Below are positions 7,794 through 17,600 of a DNA stretch of 33,684 nucleotides, in pieces (positions within the stretch are counted from its first letter, which is position 1; each line of letters opens with the position of its first letter). The translations under genes and the position numbers were made by a program. The notes under the pieces are model-generated. The model made no database searches, was not told where the DNA came from, and saw only the letters and a program-made list of their open reading frames with translations. The stretch is from SIG565 sp045650565 (GTDB lineage: Bacteria > Bacillota > Clostridia > Oscillospirales > Acutalibacteraceae): NCBI GenBank assembly GCA_045650565.1, contig JAZRRG010000014.1, positions 1 to 33,684 on the forward strand, read 5' to 3'.

Positions 7794-8288
7794 TTATTTT
7801 AATAAATCTGCCAGTGCTTGCAAGCGTGTGTCAATTTCGCTTTCCCCACAGCTGCAAGTATTTTTATTAAGATTTGTTCCGCACTGTGCGCAAATACCTT
7901 TGCAATTGTCCGTGCAGAGATGCTTCATCGGGATGTGAAGCAATACATCGGTGCGGCAAAGCTCGGCCAAGTTAAGCTTCATATCGCTTACGAGCAAGAT
8001 AAAATCGTTATCCTCATTTTCAATTTCGGTAGCAAGGATATACTCATTATCAACCGTAATTTCCCTTGCGGCTTCCTCACCGCAACGGTCACACGGCGCC
8101 TCGTAGCACGCCACACAGTGTATACTTAATAAAACTACACCTGCTTTGTTGGTAACTTTACCTGATACCAAAATCGGTTTTTTGAGTGGGAACACACCCG
8201 AAAATTCGATATCACTTAAATCCAACTCATATTCAATCGGAGCAACATAACCATCGGTTATAAAAGCTTTTTTTAAATCTAAAATCAT
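7794..8288 (-). CDS. yceD: YceD family protein (DUF177)
   Basis: A 164-residue protein of the YceD/DUF177 family, linked to large-subunit rRNA accumulation and almost always next to rpmF. The conserved pieces are CDRCGEEA in the middle and the C-terminal Cys cluster CTDNCKGICAQCGTNLN with a following CSCGE. The Cys pairs may bind metal. The molecular role is not fully known. I start it at ATG 8288 (MILDLKKAF) because GGAGGG stands 6-7 bases upstream; a start at 8309 would place the Shine-Dalgarno inside the gene. A consensus promoter lies at 8317-8345. Confidence 0.93.
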   Translation of the reverse strand: MILDLKKAFITDGYVAPIEYELDLSDIEFSGVFPLKKPILVSGKVTNKAGVVLLSIHCVACYEAPCDRCGEEAAREITVDNEYILATEIENEDNDFILLVSDMKLNLAELCRTDVLLHIPMKHLCTDNCKGICAQCGTNLNKNTCSCGESEIDTRLQALADLLK

Positions 8289-8316
8289 CGCTTTCCCTCC
8301 AATTGTCACAACCTAT

Positions 8317-8345
8317 ATTATATATATATTATATTTCTTTGTCAA
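8317..8345 (-). promoter_or_regulatory. Perfect consensus promoter for yceD-rpmF
   Basis: On the minus strand TTGACA (8345-8340), exactly 17 bases, then TATAAT (8322-8317). Both hexamers are perfect, as expected for a growth-rate-driven ribosomal protein operon. Confidence 0.88.
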
Positions 8346-8373
8346 GGGGTATTTTTCCTAAATTTAGAAAGCG

Positions 8374-8400
8374 TAAAACGGCGGTTTTGCCGCCGTTTTA
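8374..8400 (-). terminator. Terminator after the ABC permease gene
   Basis: A perfect 11-bp inverted repeat (TAAAACGGCGG / CCGCCGTTTTA, loop TTTTG) lies 18 bases beyond the permease stop. The T-run is the end of the stem itself, so it could act in both directions. Confidence 0.8.
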
Positions 8401-8418
8401 CTAAAGAGTTGTTTTATT

Positions 8419-10155
8419 TTATTTCTCCGCCGCATTGTTTCTGGTTTCTATATCAATTTCACCCAGTGCTCTTTGGAAATTGACATACTCCTTGTCATTA
8501 CGGAAAGAGAAAGAAAATGAAGAATAAATTACCGAACCTTTTAAATCGCTGTTTTCTATTGCTGCACTCGCCCAACTGCCATAGATATGAATTGTATCTA
8601 TGGAATTGTATTCTTCCCTGAAAAGCTGTTTTGCATCGGCGGCTTTAAGGTCAGCAATATACGCTCTTACCAGATTTTCACCTTCGGTGCGTGTTAGGGT
8701 AATATTAAAGTATTTTTCCCCATATTGTCCATCAAGGGAAAATTCAGGAGCGTCGCAGTCATTAAACTGCTTTTCGAGTTCTCTTGTAAGCTCATTTTTT
8801 ATTACCTCGGTTTTTTCAGCCGTTGCAAATGTGAACGGAACAAAGTATCTGCGCTCTACCGTTTCACCGTTTTTAAGGGTGTAGGTTATATGCATATACT
8901 CATGTTCTGTGTAAGTTTCATAAGCGTCTACTTCGGGTTTATCTCTGACTATGAGTTTATGCAAATCAGTTGCAAGACTCGTATCTTCAAAATTCATACT
9001 CATGCCGCGATAAGACACGTTTGCATTTGTTATTTCACTGTTCTCCGGCACATAATCTTCAACCCCGAAAACATCCAAGCCAATACCTGCAGTAGCCGTA
9101 AATACAAGACAAAGCGCTACACATACCGGCACTATTGCCCTCTTTATACTTTTAAATCCACGGCTTATAACAATATTGTATAGCACAGCACCGATTATGG
9201 CGCCTATAACGCCGGGTATCCAAAAGGAAATGTCCATACGGTCATCCGCAAAAACAGCACCCAAAACAAAGTAGCTCACTACCGATACTATAACTCCTAT
9301 AATAAACGGTACAAATTTATAAGCATAGGCACCGCCTGCCGACTCGCATTTTCTGCGGCGGTAAAGCAATATTGATACCGACAAGAAAGCAACCGTTAGC
9401 ACCGCCACCGCTATTGTTTGAACAATCGGGAATAATGCCGCTTCTTTTTCAAAGTACATAATAAATCTTATAAGCGCAAACAGATACGGAGAGGTATACT
9501 GCCAAAAATACGTATAATCTACACCCGCAAGACCGTAAAGATTGTCCTCACACATACTGCAAATTAGTGCCACGATAATCGGCAACCCTACATTTAAAAC
9601 TCCAAATGCCACTAACGAATCAAAAATAGTGCCTGAGGTTACAATAAATATCATTGTAAACGTGCCGCAAAACAGCATCATAAATAGTGTATAAAGACCT
9701 GATAACACTATTTGCCCCATATTTGCCTCTACATTCTCGTTTAAGGCAACCGCTATAAAGCCGATATATGCCGCAACTACAGGCACAACCGAGCTTACAA
9801 ACGAAGCGAAGAAGCGGGATAGCAGCATTTTTGTTCGGCTAATGGGTATAGAGTGAAAAGCATCCGATGCCGATTTGGAATATAGGAAATTAAAGTTTAT
9901 ATACAAAAGTATAATTAAAAATATGGTGGTTCCTACTGCCAAAATAATAGAAACAGGGAAAAATATTTGTGCAAAATCAAGCTTTTCGGTTACAAAATAC
10001 TCAAGCTGGTTTTCCACTAAATTCATCATATAAAAAGGAGATAAAATTAGCGCTAAAACTGTTGCTACCGCCGTAAAGCCCAGATTTTTACGCAGGGTGA
10101 AAAAGAACATATTAAGTGATGGCATAAACCTATTACAAGATGATTTTTGCATCAT
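8419..10155 (-). CDS. ABC-2 type transporter permease
   Basis: A 578-residue membrane protein. Hydrophobic helices are visible near residues 26-46, 66-92, 112-136, 150-178, 182-202, 240-262, 283-303 and 312-332, with another around 340-362. They are followed by about 210 mainly hydrophilic residues, likely an extracytoplasmic domain. The stretch YSKSASDAFHSIPISRTKML between helices is typical of ABC-2 permeases of bacitracin/antibiotic-type exporters with YtrB-like ATPases. The start ATG at 10155 has GGAGGT 8 bases upstream and overlaps the ATPase gene by 23 bases; ATG at 10152 is equally possible. With the ATPase and the GntR regulator it forms an operon. The substrate is unknown, and cell-wall stress or peptide antibiotic export is only a guess from YtrA/YtrB relatives. 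Confidence 0.85.
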   Translation of the reverse strand: MMQKSSCNRFMPSLNMFFFTLRKNLGFTAVATVLALILSPFYMMNLVENQLEYFVTEKLDFAQIFFPVSIILAVGTTIFLIILLYINFNFLYSKSASDAFHSIPISRTKMLLSRFFASFVSSVVPVVAAYIGFIAVALNENVEANMGQIVLSGLYTLFMMLFCGTFTMIFIVTSGTIFDSLVAFGVLNVGLPIIVALICSMCEDNLYGLAGVDYTYFWQYTSPYLFALIRFIMYFEKEAALFPIVQTIAVAVLTVAFLSVSILLYRRRKCESAGGAYAYKFVPFIIGVIVSVVSYFVLGAVFADDRMDISFWIPGVIGAIIGAVLYNIVISRGFKSIKRAIVPVCVALCLVFTATAGIGLDVFGVEDYVPENSEITNANVSYRGMSMNFEDTSLATDLHKLIVRDKPEVDAYETYTEHEYMHITYTLKNGETVERRYFVPFTFATAEKTEVIKNELTRELEKQFNDCDAPEFSLDGQYGEKYFNITLTRTEGENLVRAYIADLKAADAKQLFREEYNSIDTIHIYGSWASAAIENSDLKGSVIYSSFSFSFRNDKEYVNFQRALGEIDIETRNNAAEK

Positions 10156-11026
10156 ATCCGTTTACCTCCAATTCATACATAAATATTTCTTCAAACGATG
10201 GTGCTATTATTTCTAAAAATTGCGGCAAAAGATGAGCCATATAGTCCTTTATCTCCTGCTCTTCCCCACGGGCAACAAGCTGAACCACCGAGCCGCTTCT
10301 TTCTATATTCATAACATCAAGACCCGAAAATGCCGATATATCAGGCACCATATTAAATACCGCCTGAACCTTATGAATACCCCCACGCAAATTCTCTATA
10401 TCATCACTTAACAAGACTTTGCCGTTATGCAACACACCTACGGTATCACAAAGTTCATCCAAATCTCTTAAATTGTGCGAAGCTATAATGGCGGTCATAC
10501 CGTCACTCACACCCTCAGCCAAAAGGGACTTAAGCACCTTCCTCATAATCGGGTCAAGTCCATCAAACGCCTCATCTAACAATAGATATTTTGGTTTTGT
10601 GGAAATGCTGAGTATAAGCGCCGCCTGACGCTGCATTCCCTTTGACATTGTGGAAATTCTGGTGCGTCTGTCAAGCGGAAAAACCTTTAATAACTGCTCG
10701 AATCTCTCGGTGCTGAAATCCTTATACAGCATTTTATAATAACGCATCATTTCATTTAAATTTGACTGATGGATGAAATAAGGCGTATCTGACAAATAGC
10801 ATATTTTACTTTTAATTGCCGAATTATCAAACGGATTTTCATTGTCTACCAAAATCTCGCCGCCATCGGCTGTATACACACCCGATATTAAGCGCATAAA
10901 GGTTGATTTGCCCGAGCCGTTTGAACCTACAAGTCCGTAAATTGAGCCCTCGGGAATTTCGAAGGTTACGCCGTCAAGCGCTGTTTTCCCACTAAATTTT
11001 TTTGTAAGATTGTTGGCTTTTATCAT
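10133..11026 (-). CDS. ABC transporter ATP-binding protein (YtrB-like)
   Basis: A 297-residue ABC ATPase. Walker A is GSNGSGKST (about residues 34-42), the signature is MSKGMQRQ, Walker B is LLLDEAFDGLD, and the switch His is in IIASHNLRD. The signature departs from LSGGQ but is common in the YtrB subgroup that pairs with GntR regulators. The C-terminal 80 residues are an accessory domain. It overlaps the GntR gene by four bases (ATGA) and the permease by 23 bases, so the three genes make one translationally coupled operon. The protein drives the membrane permease that follows. Confidence 0.95.
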   Translation of the reverse strand: MIKANNLTKKFSGKTALDGVTFEIPEGSIYGLVGSNGSGKSTFMRLISGVYTADGGEILVDNENPFDNSAIKSKICYLSDTPYFIHQSNLNEMMRYYKMLYKDFSTERFEQLLKVFPLDRRTRISTMSKGMQRQAALILSISTKPKYLLLDEAFDGLDPIMRKVLKSLLAEGVSDGMTAIIASHNLRDLDELCDTVGVLHNGKVLLSDDIENLRGGIHKVQAVFNMVPDISAFSGLDVMNIERSGSVVQLVARGEEQEIKDYMAHLLPQFLEIIAPSFEEIFMYELEVNGYDAKIIL

Positions 11027-11388
11027 TTTTTTGCCTCCTCGTGATTAACAATACTTATAAGTTCTTCACTCGTTAACCCTAATTGCTTTGCATCATTTAT
11101 TGCCTTTTTAAATTGCTCGGCAGCAGCGAGTTTTACTGCGGCGGCACAATCGGTCTCACTCGCAACAAAAGAGCCCTTGCCCGCCACAGAATATATTACG
11201 CCCTTTTCCTCAAGCAACCTATATGCCCGTTGCACCGTATTTGGGTTTATTGACATTTTTTGCGCCAACTGCCTTACCGACGGCAATGACTCGTCGGGTT
11301 TTAGTACACCCCACATCTTAAGGCGAATAATACCGTTTACCAATTGGTCATATATCGGTACTCCGCTTTTATAATCCAACTGAATCAC
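11023..11388 (-). CDS. GntR-family transcriptional regulator, YtrA subfamily
   Basis: A 121-residue regulator. The winged helix-turn-helix covers residues about 8-75, with PIYDQLVNGI, LPSVRQLAQKMSINPNTVQR and LEEKGVIYSVAGKGSFV. The short C-terminal tail (about 45 residues) lacks a large ligand domain, which defines the YtrA subfamily. Such proteins repress their own ABC operon and are relieved by certain cell-wall antibiotics in Bacillus. The start is GTG at 11388, with GGAGG seven bases upstream. The promoter and an inverted-repeat operator lie directly before it, which fits autorepression. Confidence 0.93.
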   Translation of the reverse strand: MIQLDYKSGVPIYDQLVNGIIRLKMWGVLKPDESLPSVRQLAQKMSINPNTVQRAYRLLEEKGVIYSVAGKGSFVASETDCAAAVKLAAAEQFKKAINDAKQLGLTSEELISIVNHEEAKK

Positions 11389-11406
11389 CTTTACGCCTCC
11401 GTTCTT

Positions 11407-11431
11407 ACTGTATTAGTTTGATTAGTACAGT
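11407..11431. promoter_or_regulatory. Operator of the YtrA-like regulator
   Basis: ACTGTA (11407-11412), 13 bases, TACAGT (11426-11431): an inverted repeat immediately downstream of the -10 box, over the expected transcription start. The B. subtilis YtrA site, as I recall it, is AGTGTA-13-TACACT, with the same spacing and only one base changed per half. Binding here would block initiation of the operon. Confidence 0.8.
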
Positions 11432-11434
11432 TTA

Positions 11435-11463
11435 ATAATACTCCACCCTTCTCGTTTTGTCAA
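11435..11463 (-). promoter_or_regulatory. Promoter of the GntR-ABC operon
   Basis: On the minus strand TTGACA (11463-11458), a 17-base spacer and TATTAT (11440-11435). It is a strong promoter that would need repression, consistent with the operator next to it. Confidence 0.85.
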
Positions 11464-11473
11464 GGGTTATTTA

Positions 11474-11507
11474 TAAAAAAATACCGCAGTGAATTTTCAC
11501 TACGGTA
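11474..11507 (-). terminator. Terminator after the putP-like gene
   Basis: On the minus strand a 12-bp stem (11507-11496 with 11493-11482, one U-G pair) is followed by TTTTTTT. It ends the symporter transcript just before the GntR-ABC promoter. Confidence 0.9.
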
Positions 11508-11523
11508 ACTTTTTCTAAAATTG

Positions 11524-13083
11524 TCAGTCCATTGAAATGGTTTTGGCTTTTTCGAAATCTTCCTCAATTTCGGCTGAGGGCTTTTTGGTTAAGAGAGATA
11601 CAGCCACTATGCAAATGCTCGAGAATATGAATGCGGGGAGCAATTCATATATTCCGAACACACCGCCGAAGCTCTTGATAACAAGCTTCCAAACAAATAC
11701 CATAGCGGCGCCTCCTACCATACCTGCAATAGCGCCCCAACGTGTAGTACGCTTCCAGAAAAGTGAGAATAGCATAATCGGACCAAATGTTGCGCCAAAG
11801 CCCGCCCAAGCAAATGATACTATGGTAAAGATAACGCTGTTGCTATCAAGTGCTATAACTGCGGCAATTATTGCGATTGCAAGTAATGTTATACGGGTTA
11901 CAAGCATTACCTGCTTATCTGTAGCATTTTTCTTTGCAACGCCCTGGAAAATATTTTTAGCAAATGCCGATGCGGCGATAAGCAAATAAGAGTCGGATGA
12001 GCTAATAGTTGCTGCCAAAATACCTGCCATAACAAAGCCCGCAAGTATGGGTGGCAAATAGGATGTTGAGAGCGTTATAAAGATGCTTTCGGCACTCGAC
12101 GAGGTAAGATGCTCTGTCGGGAACAGCTGACGACCTACAATTCCTATAAATACCGCCACCGCCAAGGAAATTACAACCCAAACAGCCGCAATTCTTCTTG
12201 ACATCTTAAGCTCTTTTTCCTTGCGGATAGCCATAAAACGAAGTAATACTTGAGGCATACCGAAGTAGCCAAGGCCCCAAGCCAATGTTGAGCAAACGGT
12301 CAATGCGCCGTACGAGCCGGCTGCATCAAACAACGGCTTGCCGTTTACAACCTGCTGAACGCCATCCTCTACTGCAGGGGTGGCAATTCTAAAGAACTCA
12401 AGGAAGCCGGGGATGGCTCTTGCATTTTCAATAACAGCACTTACGCCGCCCGCCTTTATAGTTCCAATTACAACAATAATCGACAATGCCACAACCATAA
12501 CTATTGCCTGCATAAAGTCAGATGCACTCTCTGCCAAGAAGCCGCCGAGAATTGTATAAACAAGAACGAACACTACACCAACGAGCATCATTGCAACATA
12601 AGGTGCACCGAAAAGTGTCGAGAAAAGCTTGCCGCAGGTAACAAAGCAGCTTGAAGCATAAACCGTAAAGAACACAAGAATAAATAGCGCCGCAATGGTC
12701 ATAATTATCTTCTTGTTTTCTCTAAAGCGGTTTGAAAAGAACTCGGGAAGTGTTATAGAATTATTGGCTACTATACTGTAACGGCGAAGTCTTTTAGACA
12801 CAATAAGCCAGTTAAGATATGTACCAATCGCAAGACCTATAGCCGTCCACGCAGCATCGGTCAAGCCGCACCAATAAGCAACGCCGGGAAGTCCCATCAA
12901 AAGCCAACCACTCATATCCGATGCCTCGGCGCTCATAGCAGTTACCCAAGGGCCAAGCGTTCTGCCGCCTAAAAAGTAATTTTCTGAACTCTTGTTGGCC
13001 TTTTTGGCAAAAAGTATACCAATAGCCACAACTATCGCCATATAAATTACCATAGCGATAAGAATTTGTACTTTGTTTTCCAT
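11524..13083 (-). CDS. putP: Sodium/proline symporter (SSS family)
   Basis: A 519-residue polytopic membrane protein of the sodium:solute symporter family. The N-terminal GGRTLGPWVTAMSAEASDMS and the next segment GWLLMGLPGVAYW are the PutP signature, with Ser/Asp residues for sodium binding in helix 2. Helix 8 region SSSDSYLLIAASAFAKNIF is also characteristic. About 13 transmembrane segments are visible over the length. It imports proline with sodium in well-studied relatives, though other amino acids are possible. It has its own promoter at 13141-13169 and a terminator after the stop, and is divergent from the pyr operon. Confidence 0.93.
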   Translation of the reverse strand: MENKVQILIAMVIYMAIVVAIGILFAKKANKSSENYFLGGRTLGPWVTAMSAEASDMSGWLLMGLPGVAYWCGLTDAAWTAIGLAIGTYLNWLIVSKRLRRYSIVANNSITLPEFFSNRFRENKKIIMTIAALFILVFFTVYASSCFVTCGKLFSTLFGAPYVAMMLVGVVFVLVYTILGGFLAESASDFMQAIVMVVALSIIVVIGTIKAGGVSAVIENARAIPGFLEFFRIATPAVEDGVQQVVNGKPLFDAAGSYGALTVCSTLAWGLGYFGMPQVLLRFMAIRKEKELKMSRRIAAVWVVISLAVAVFIGIVGRQLFPTEHLTSSSAESIFITLSTSYLPPILAGFVMAGILAATISSSDSYLLIAASAFAKNIFQGVAKKNATDKQVMLVTRITLLAIAIIAAVIALDSNSVIFTIVSFAWAGFGATFGPIMLFSLFWKRTTRWGAIAGMVGGAAMVFVWKLVIKSFGGVFGIYELLPAFIFSSICIVAVSLLTKKPSAEIEEDFEKAKTISMD

Positions 13084-13140
13084 TTTTTACCCCTTTTTTC
13101 CTTTAATTTCTTTTGTCTAAAAATAGAAACAATTTACAGT

Positions 13141-13169
13141 ATTATACTATATTTTGTCGGCTCAGTCAA
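13141..13169 (-). promoter_or_regulatory. Promoter for the putP-like gene
   Basis: On the minus strand TTGACT (13169-13164), 17 bases, TATAAT (13146-13141), about 58 bases before the start codon. The region 13084-13448 has no gene: it holds this promoter, an AT-rich stretch, the pyr promoter and the pyr attenuator. Confidence 0.85.
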
Positions 13170-13268
13170 TCATTTTATAAATTGTTATTCAAATAGGCAA
13201 AAATGACGCTTTATATATATTGTATATTATATAAACATAATAAAATTTAAAATTGTGCACAAAACTGA

Positions 13269-13297
13269 TTGACAAGTATTATGTACTATGCTAAAAT
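13269..13297 (+). promoter_or_regulatory. Promoter of the pyr operon
   Basis: TTGACA (13269-13274), a 17-base spacer, TAAAAT (13292-13297). Transcription would start near 13304, a few bases before the PyrR-binding hairpin. Confidence 0.85.
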
Positions 13298-13307
13298 ATG
13301 TGAGATG

Positions 13308-13422
13308 AATCTTTAAGACGATACAGAGATATCGGCAAGATTGAACTAAAACAAAAAATTGCAGTTATTCGGCTGCTCGTTTTGTTATGCTCAACCTTGC
13401 TGTACGGCAGGGCTTTTATTTT
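13308..13422 (+). promoter_or_regulatory. PyrR-dependent attenuator: binding loop, antiterminator and terminator
   Basis: The binding hairpin has a lower stem AATCTT/AAGATT (13308-13313, 13337-13342), an internal purine-rich bulge (TAAGA / GC), an upper stem CGATA/TATCG (13319-13323, 13330-13334) and the hexaloop CAGAGA (13324-13329), which fits the CNGNGA consensus for PyrR. Its 3' side, 13335-13344, can instead pair with 13391-13400 (nine of ten bases), enclosing a hairpin 13350-13386, to make an antiterminator. Bases 13395-13400 are also the left arm of the terminator (CCTTGC with GCAGGG, 13407-13412), followed by TTTTATTTT. Thus UMP/PyrR binding would hold the first hairpin, free the terminator and shut down the operon. 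pyrR itself is not in the window. Confidence 0.87.
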
Positions 13423-13448
13423 GCCTTGATATCGGGAAGGGTATAGAA

Positions 13449-14669
13449 ATGGCTGACAAATTATTGGCAAACTTAATAAGTGGCGACACCGACGAGGCAT
13501 TTGAAAACTCGGTTGCGGCTACTTTGTTATCCAATGCTTCTTTTTCACCCTTCAATTCACCTAAATATTTTATTTTTCCCGGCTTTTGCGATGTGCATGT
13601 GCATTTTCGTGAGCCGGGTTTTTCATATAAAGAAACAATAAAAAGCGGTTCTATGTCGGCGGCGGCAGGTGGCTACACCGCAGTTTGCACAATGCCCAAC
13701 CTAAACCCCGTGCCTGACAGCGCCGAGCATCTAAAATTACAAACCGATTTAATTAAACAAAACCGTTTTATAAACATTATGCCCTACGGTTCAATTACTG
13801 TAGGTCAGTTGGGTGAGGAATTATCCGATATGGAAGCTATGTCAGCCGATGTTTGTGCCTTTTCGGATGATGGCCGTGGTGTGCAAAGCGCCGAGCTTAT
13901 GAAAAAAGCAATGCTCAAAGCCAAAGCTTTAAATAAAATAATAGTGGCGCACTGTGAGGACAACGCCTTACTTCACGGCGGATATATACACGATGGCGCA
14001 TATGCTAAGGCGCATAACCATAAGGGTATATGTTCGATGAGTGAATGGGGACCTATAAAGCGTGATTTAGAGCTCGTTCGGGAAACCGGCTGCGCCTACC
14101 ATATATGCCATATATCAGCAAAGGAAAGCGTTGAGCTTATAAGAAATGCAAAACGTGAGGGACTTGATGTAACATGCGAGACGGCGCCGCACTATTTAGT
14201 GCTTGATGACAGTAGCTTACAGGAGGACGGCAGGTTTAAAATGAATCCGCCCTTGCGTGACGCCCAAGACCGCCAAGCACTGATAGAGGGTATACTTGAT
14301 GGCACCATCGATATGCTCGCAACCGACCATGCACCGCATTCGATAGAGGAGAAAGCCAAAGGTCTCGAAAAAAGTGCCTTCGGTATTGTGGGACTTGAAA
14401 CCGCCTTCTCGGTTATGTATACCTACTTTGTAAAAACGGGTATTATGCCGCTTGAAAAACTAATAGAGCTAATGTGCATAAACCCCCGAAAACGCTTTAA
14501 CATACCACTGGGCAATGATTTTACGGTTTGGGATTTGGAAAAGGAATGGACCGTAAACCCTGATGAGTTTTTATCCCTTGGTCGTGCGACGCCCTTTAAG
14601 GACTATAAACTTTACGGAAAAAACCGCCTTACAGTATATAACGGCAAGAAAGTATTTATGGAGGAATAA
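13449..14669 (+). CDS. pyrC: Dihydroorotase
   Basis: A 406-residue class I dihydroorotase, which closes carbamoyl-aspartate to dihydroorotate. The metal ligands are visible: HVHFREPG (His50, His52), HCED, YHICHIS and the C-terminal ATDHAPH with the catalytic Asp. TMPNLNPVPD is the family substrate loop. The chain is slightly short at its N-terminus compared with 425-430 residue relatives. The start is ATG 13449, with AAGGG seven bases upstream. The frame is open back to 13359, but that part is the attenuator and is not coding. It is first in the pyr operon and stops three bases before carB. Confidence 0.95.
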   Translation: MADKLLANLISGDTDEAFENSVAATLLSNASFSPFNSPKYFIFPGFCDVHVHFREPGFSYKETIKSGSMSAAAGGYTAVCTMPNLNPVPDSAEHLKLQTDLIKQNRFINIMPYGSITVGQLGEELSDMEAMSADVCAFSDDGRGVQSAELMKKAMLKAKALNKIIVAHCEDNALLHGGYIHDGAYAKAHNHKGICSMSEWGPIKRDLELVRETGCAYHICHISAKESVELIRNAKREGLDVTCETAPHYLVLDDSSLQEDGRFKMNPPLRDAQDRQALIEGILDGTIDMLATDHAPHSIEEKAKGLEKSAFGIVGLETAFSVMYTYFVKTGIMPLEKLIELMCINPRKRFNIPLGNDFTVWDLEKEWTVNPDEFLSLGRATPFKDYKLYGKNRLTVYNGKKVFMEE

Positions 14670-14672
14670 AAA

Positions 14673-17600
14673 ATGGCTAAAAGAACAGATATTAAAAAGG
14701 TATTGATTATCGGCTCGGGTCCTATCGTTATAGGTCAGGCGGCGGAATTTGACTATGCAGGTACACAAGCGTGTTTAGCACTTAAGGAGGAGGGCTACGA
14801 GGTAGTTCTTTGCAACTCAAACCCTGCAACTATTATGACCGACACAACCATTGCCGACAAGGTATATATGGAGCCGTTGACACTCGAATATATTGCAAAA
14901 ATTCTCCGTTATGAGCGCCCCGATGCTATAGTGCCGGGTATTGGCGGTCAAACAGGACTTAATATAGCAATGCAGCTTGAGAAAAAAGGCATATTGAAGG
15001 AATGCGGTGTAGAGCTGCTTGGCACCAGCAGTGAGAGTATTGAACGAGCTGAGGACAGAGAGTTATTTAAAGAGCTTTGTGAATCTATCGGCGAGCCGGT
15101 TATTCCTTCGGAAATCACCTACAATATTGAGCAGGCAAAGGCGGCAGCTGAACGCATCGGCTACCCTGTAGTTTTGCGCCCTGCCTTTACCTTAGGCGGT
15201 ACGGGTGGCGGCTTCGCCGAAAACGAGCAAGAGCTACACGATATAGGTCTTAACGCCTTTAAGCTCTCCCCTGTTCATCAGGTACTCGTTGAAAAGAGTG
15301 TTAAGGGCTATAAGGAAATTGAATTTGAGGTTATGCGTGATTCCTCCGACCACGCTATTACTATATGCGGTATGGAAAACATCGACCCTGTTGGTGTGCA
15401 TACAGGCGACTCTTTGGTTGTAGCGCCTATTATGACGCTCTCTAAAGAGGATGAAAAAATGCTCAATGACAGCGCCATAAAGCTTATTAAGGAGCTTAAA
15501 ATCGAGGGTGGCTGTAATGTGCAGTTTGCACTCAATCCTACCACCAGTGAATATTACTTAATCGAGGTTAACCCTCGTGTTTCACGTTCTTCGGCTTTGG
15601 CTTCTAAAGCGAGTGGCTACCCGATAGCACGAGTTACGGCTAAAATTGCGCTTGGCATGTTGCTTGAGGAAATTCAAATAGCCAACACAACTGCCGCCTT
15701 TGAGCCCAAGCTTGACTATGTAATTGCAAAATTCCCTCGCTTCCCCTTTGATAAATTCACCTCTGCCGCAAACACTCTCGGCACACAAATGAAGGCAACG
15801 GGCGAGGTTATGGGTATCGGTTCAAACCTTGAGGAGTGTTTGCTGAAATCTGCTCGCTCACTTGAGATTAACGTAAATCACCTCTATATGTCAAAATTCG
15901 ATAATATGAGCAAGGAAGACCTGCTCGACTACATCAAAGAATTTAAGGATGACAATATTTTCGCCATAGCCGAGCTTATAGCCCGTGGCGCAACCATAGA
16001 TGAAATTCATAAAATAACCAAAATTACTGCATTTTTCTTGGAATCTATCAAAAAGATTATCGATATGGAGGATACATTAAAGGAAAATGTAAACAATATC
16101 GAAACTCTTATTGCTGCAAAGAAAATGGGCTTTAGTGACAAATACATTGCACGTCTTTGGAAGTGTAACGAGATTGATGTTTACAACACAAGAAAGAAAA
16201 ACAACATATTCCCTGTATTTAAGATGGTGGATACCTGCCACACGGGTGCATACATCCCCTATTTCTACTCCTCATACACGGGTGAGAATGCCTCCCGCCT
16301 TACCGACAAAAAGAAAATTGTTGTGCTTGGAGCCGGTCCTATTCGTATAGGTCAGGGTGTTGAGTTTGACTACTCAACCGTACACGCTGTGCAAACAATC
16401 AAGGCATCGGGTTATGAGGCGATTATTATAAACAACAACCCCGAGACCGTATCTACCGACTACACAACCGCTGACAAGCTCTACTTTGAGCCGCTAACCC
16501 CCGAGGATGTTATGAACATTATTGAGTTTGAAAAACCCGAGGGTGTTATTGCATCTCTCGGTGGACAAACTGCCATAAACCTCGCCGAACCACTTATGAA
16601 GCGTGGCGTTAAGATTATCGGAACCGACTGTGCGGCAATTGAACGGGCTGAAAACCGTGACAGCTTTGAAAAAATCTTGCACGACCTTAATATACCGCAG
16701 CCCAAGGGCAAGGCCGTTACAAAAATCGAGGACGGTATTGCGGCTGCCGCCGAAATCGGCTACCCTGTTCTCGTTCGCCCAAGCTTTGTGCTTGGCGGCA
16801 GAGCTATGCAAATAGTTGCTAACGAGCAACAGCTTCGCCACTACCTTAAAACCGCCGTTGAAATTGATGAGGACAAGCCGGTGCTTGTTGATAAATATAT
16901 TCAGGGTAAAGAGGTTGAGGTTGATGCTATATGCGATGGCAGAGATGTATTTGTGCCCGGTATTATGGAGCTTGTAGAGCGTACCGGTATCCACAGTGGT
17001 GACTCAATAAGTGTATACCCCACCTTCAGTATTTCCGATAAGGTTAAGGGCACTATTTTGCAGTATGCCAAAAAGCTGGGGCTTGGTATTGGCATTATCG
17101 GTCTTTATAACATCCAGTTTATCGTTGATGATAACGATGATGTTTATATAATCGAGGTTAACCCTCGTTCATCCCGTACCGTACCGTTCCTATCAAAATC
17201 TACGGGCTATAGCTTGGCAGATATCGCAACCGAGGTAATACTCGGTAAATCGCTTAAGGAGCAAGGCATATTCGGTATATATCCGGATGAGAAAAAGCGT
17301 TGGTATGTAAAGGTTCCCGTGTTCTCCTTTAATAAATTACGAGGACTTGATGCCTACCTCTCGCCTGAGATGAAGTCTACGGGTGAAGCCATAGGTTATG
17401 ATGATAAATTAAACCGTGCACTTTATAAAGCACTTCAGGCATCGGGTATGCATTTGCAAAACTACGGTACCGTATTTGCAACAATAGCCGATAGGGATAA
17501 GCCCGAAGCGTTACCGCTTATCCGCCGTTTCTATAACTTGGGCTTTAACATTCAGGCAACCGAGGGTACTGCCAAATATCTTAGGGAAAACGGCATTCGC

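Noticed and set aside
13210..13235. AT-rich dyad TTTATATA / TATATAAA between putP and pyr
   Set aside because: Only A and T are involved and the region is very AT-rich, so the match is expected by chance.
13359..13448. In-frame N-terminal extension of pyrC from a non-ATG start
   Set aside because: It runs through the attenuator terminator, encodes a Cys-rich sequence with no family match, and ATG 13449 has its own Shine-Dalgarno.
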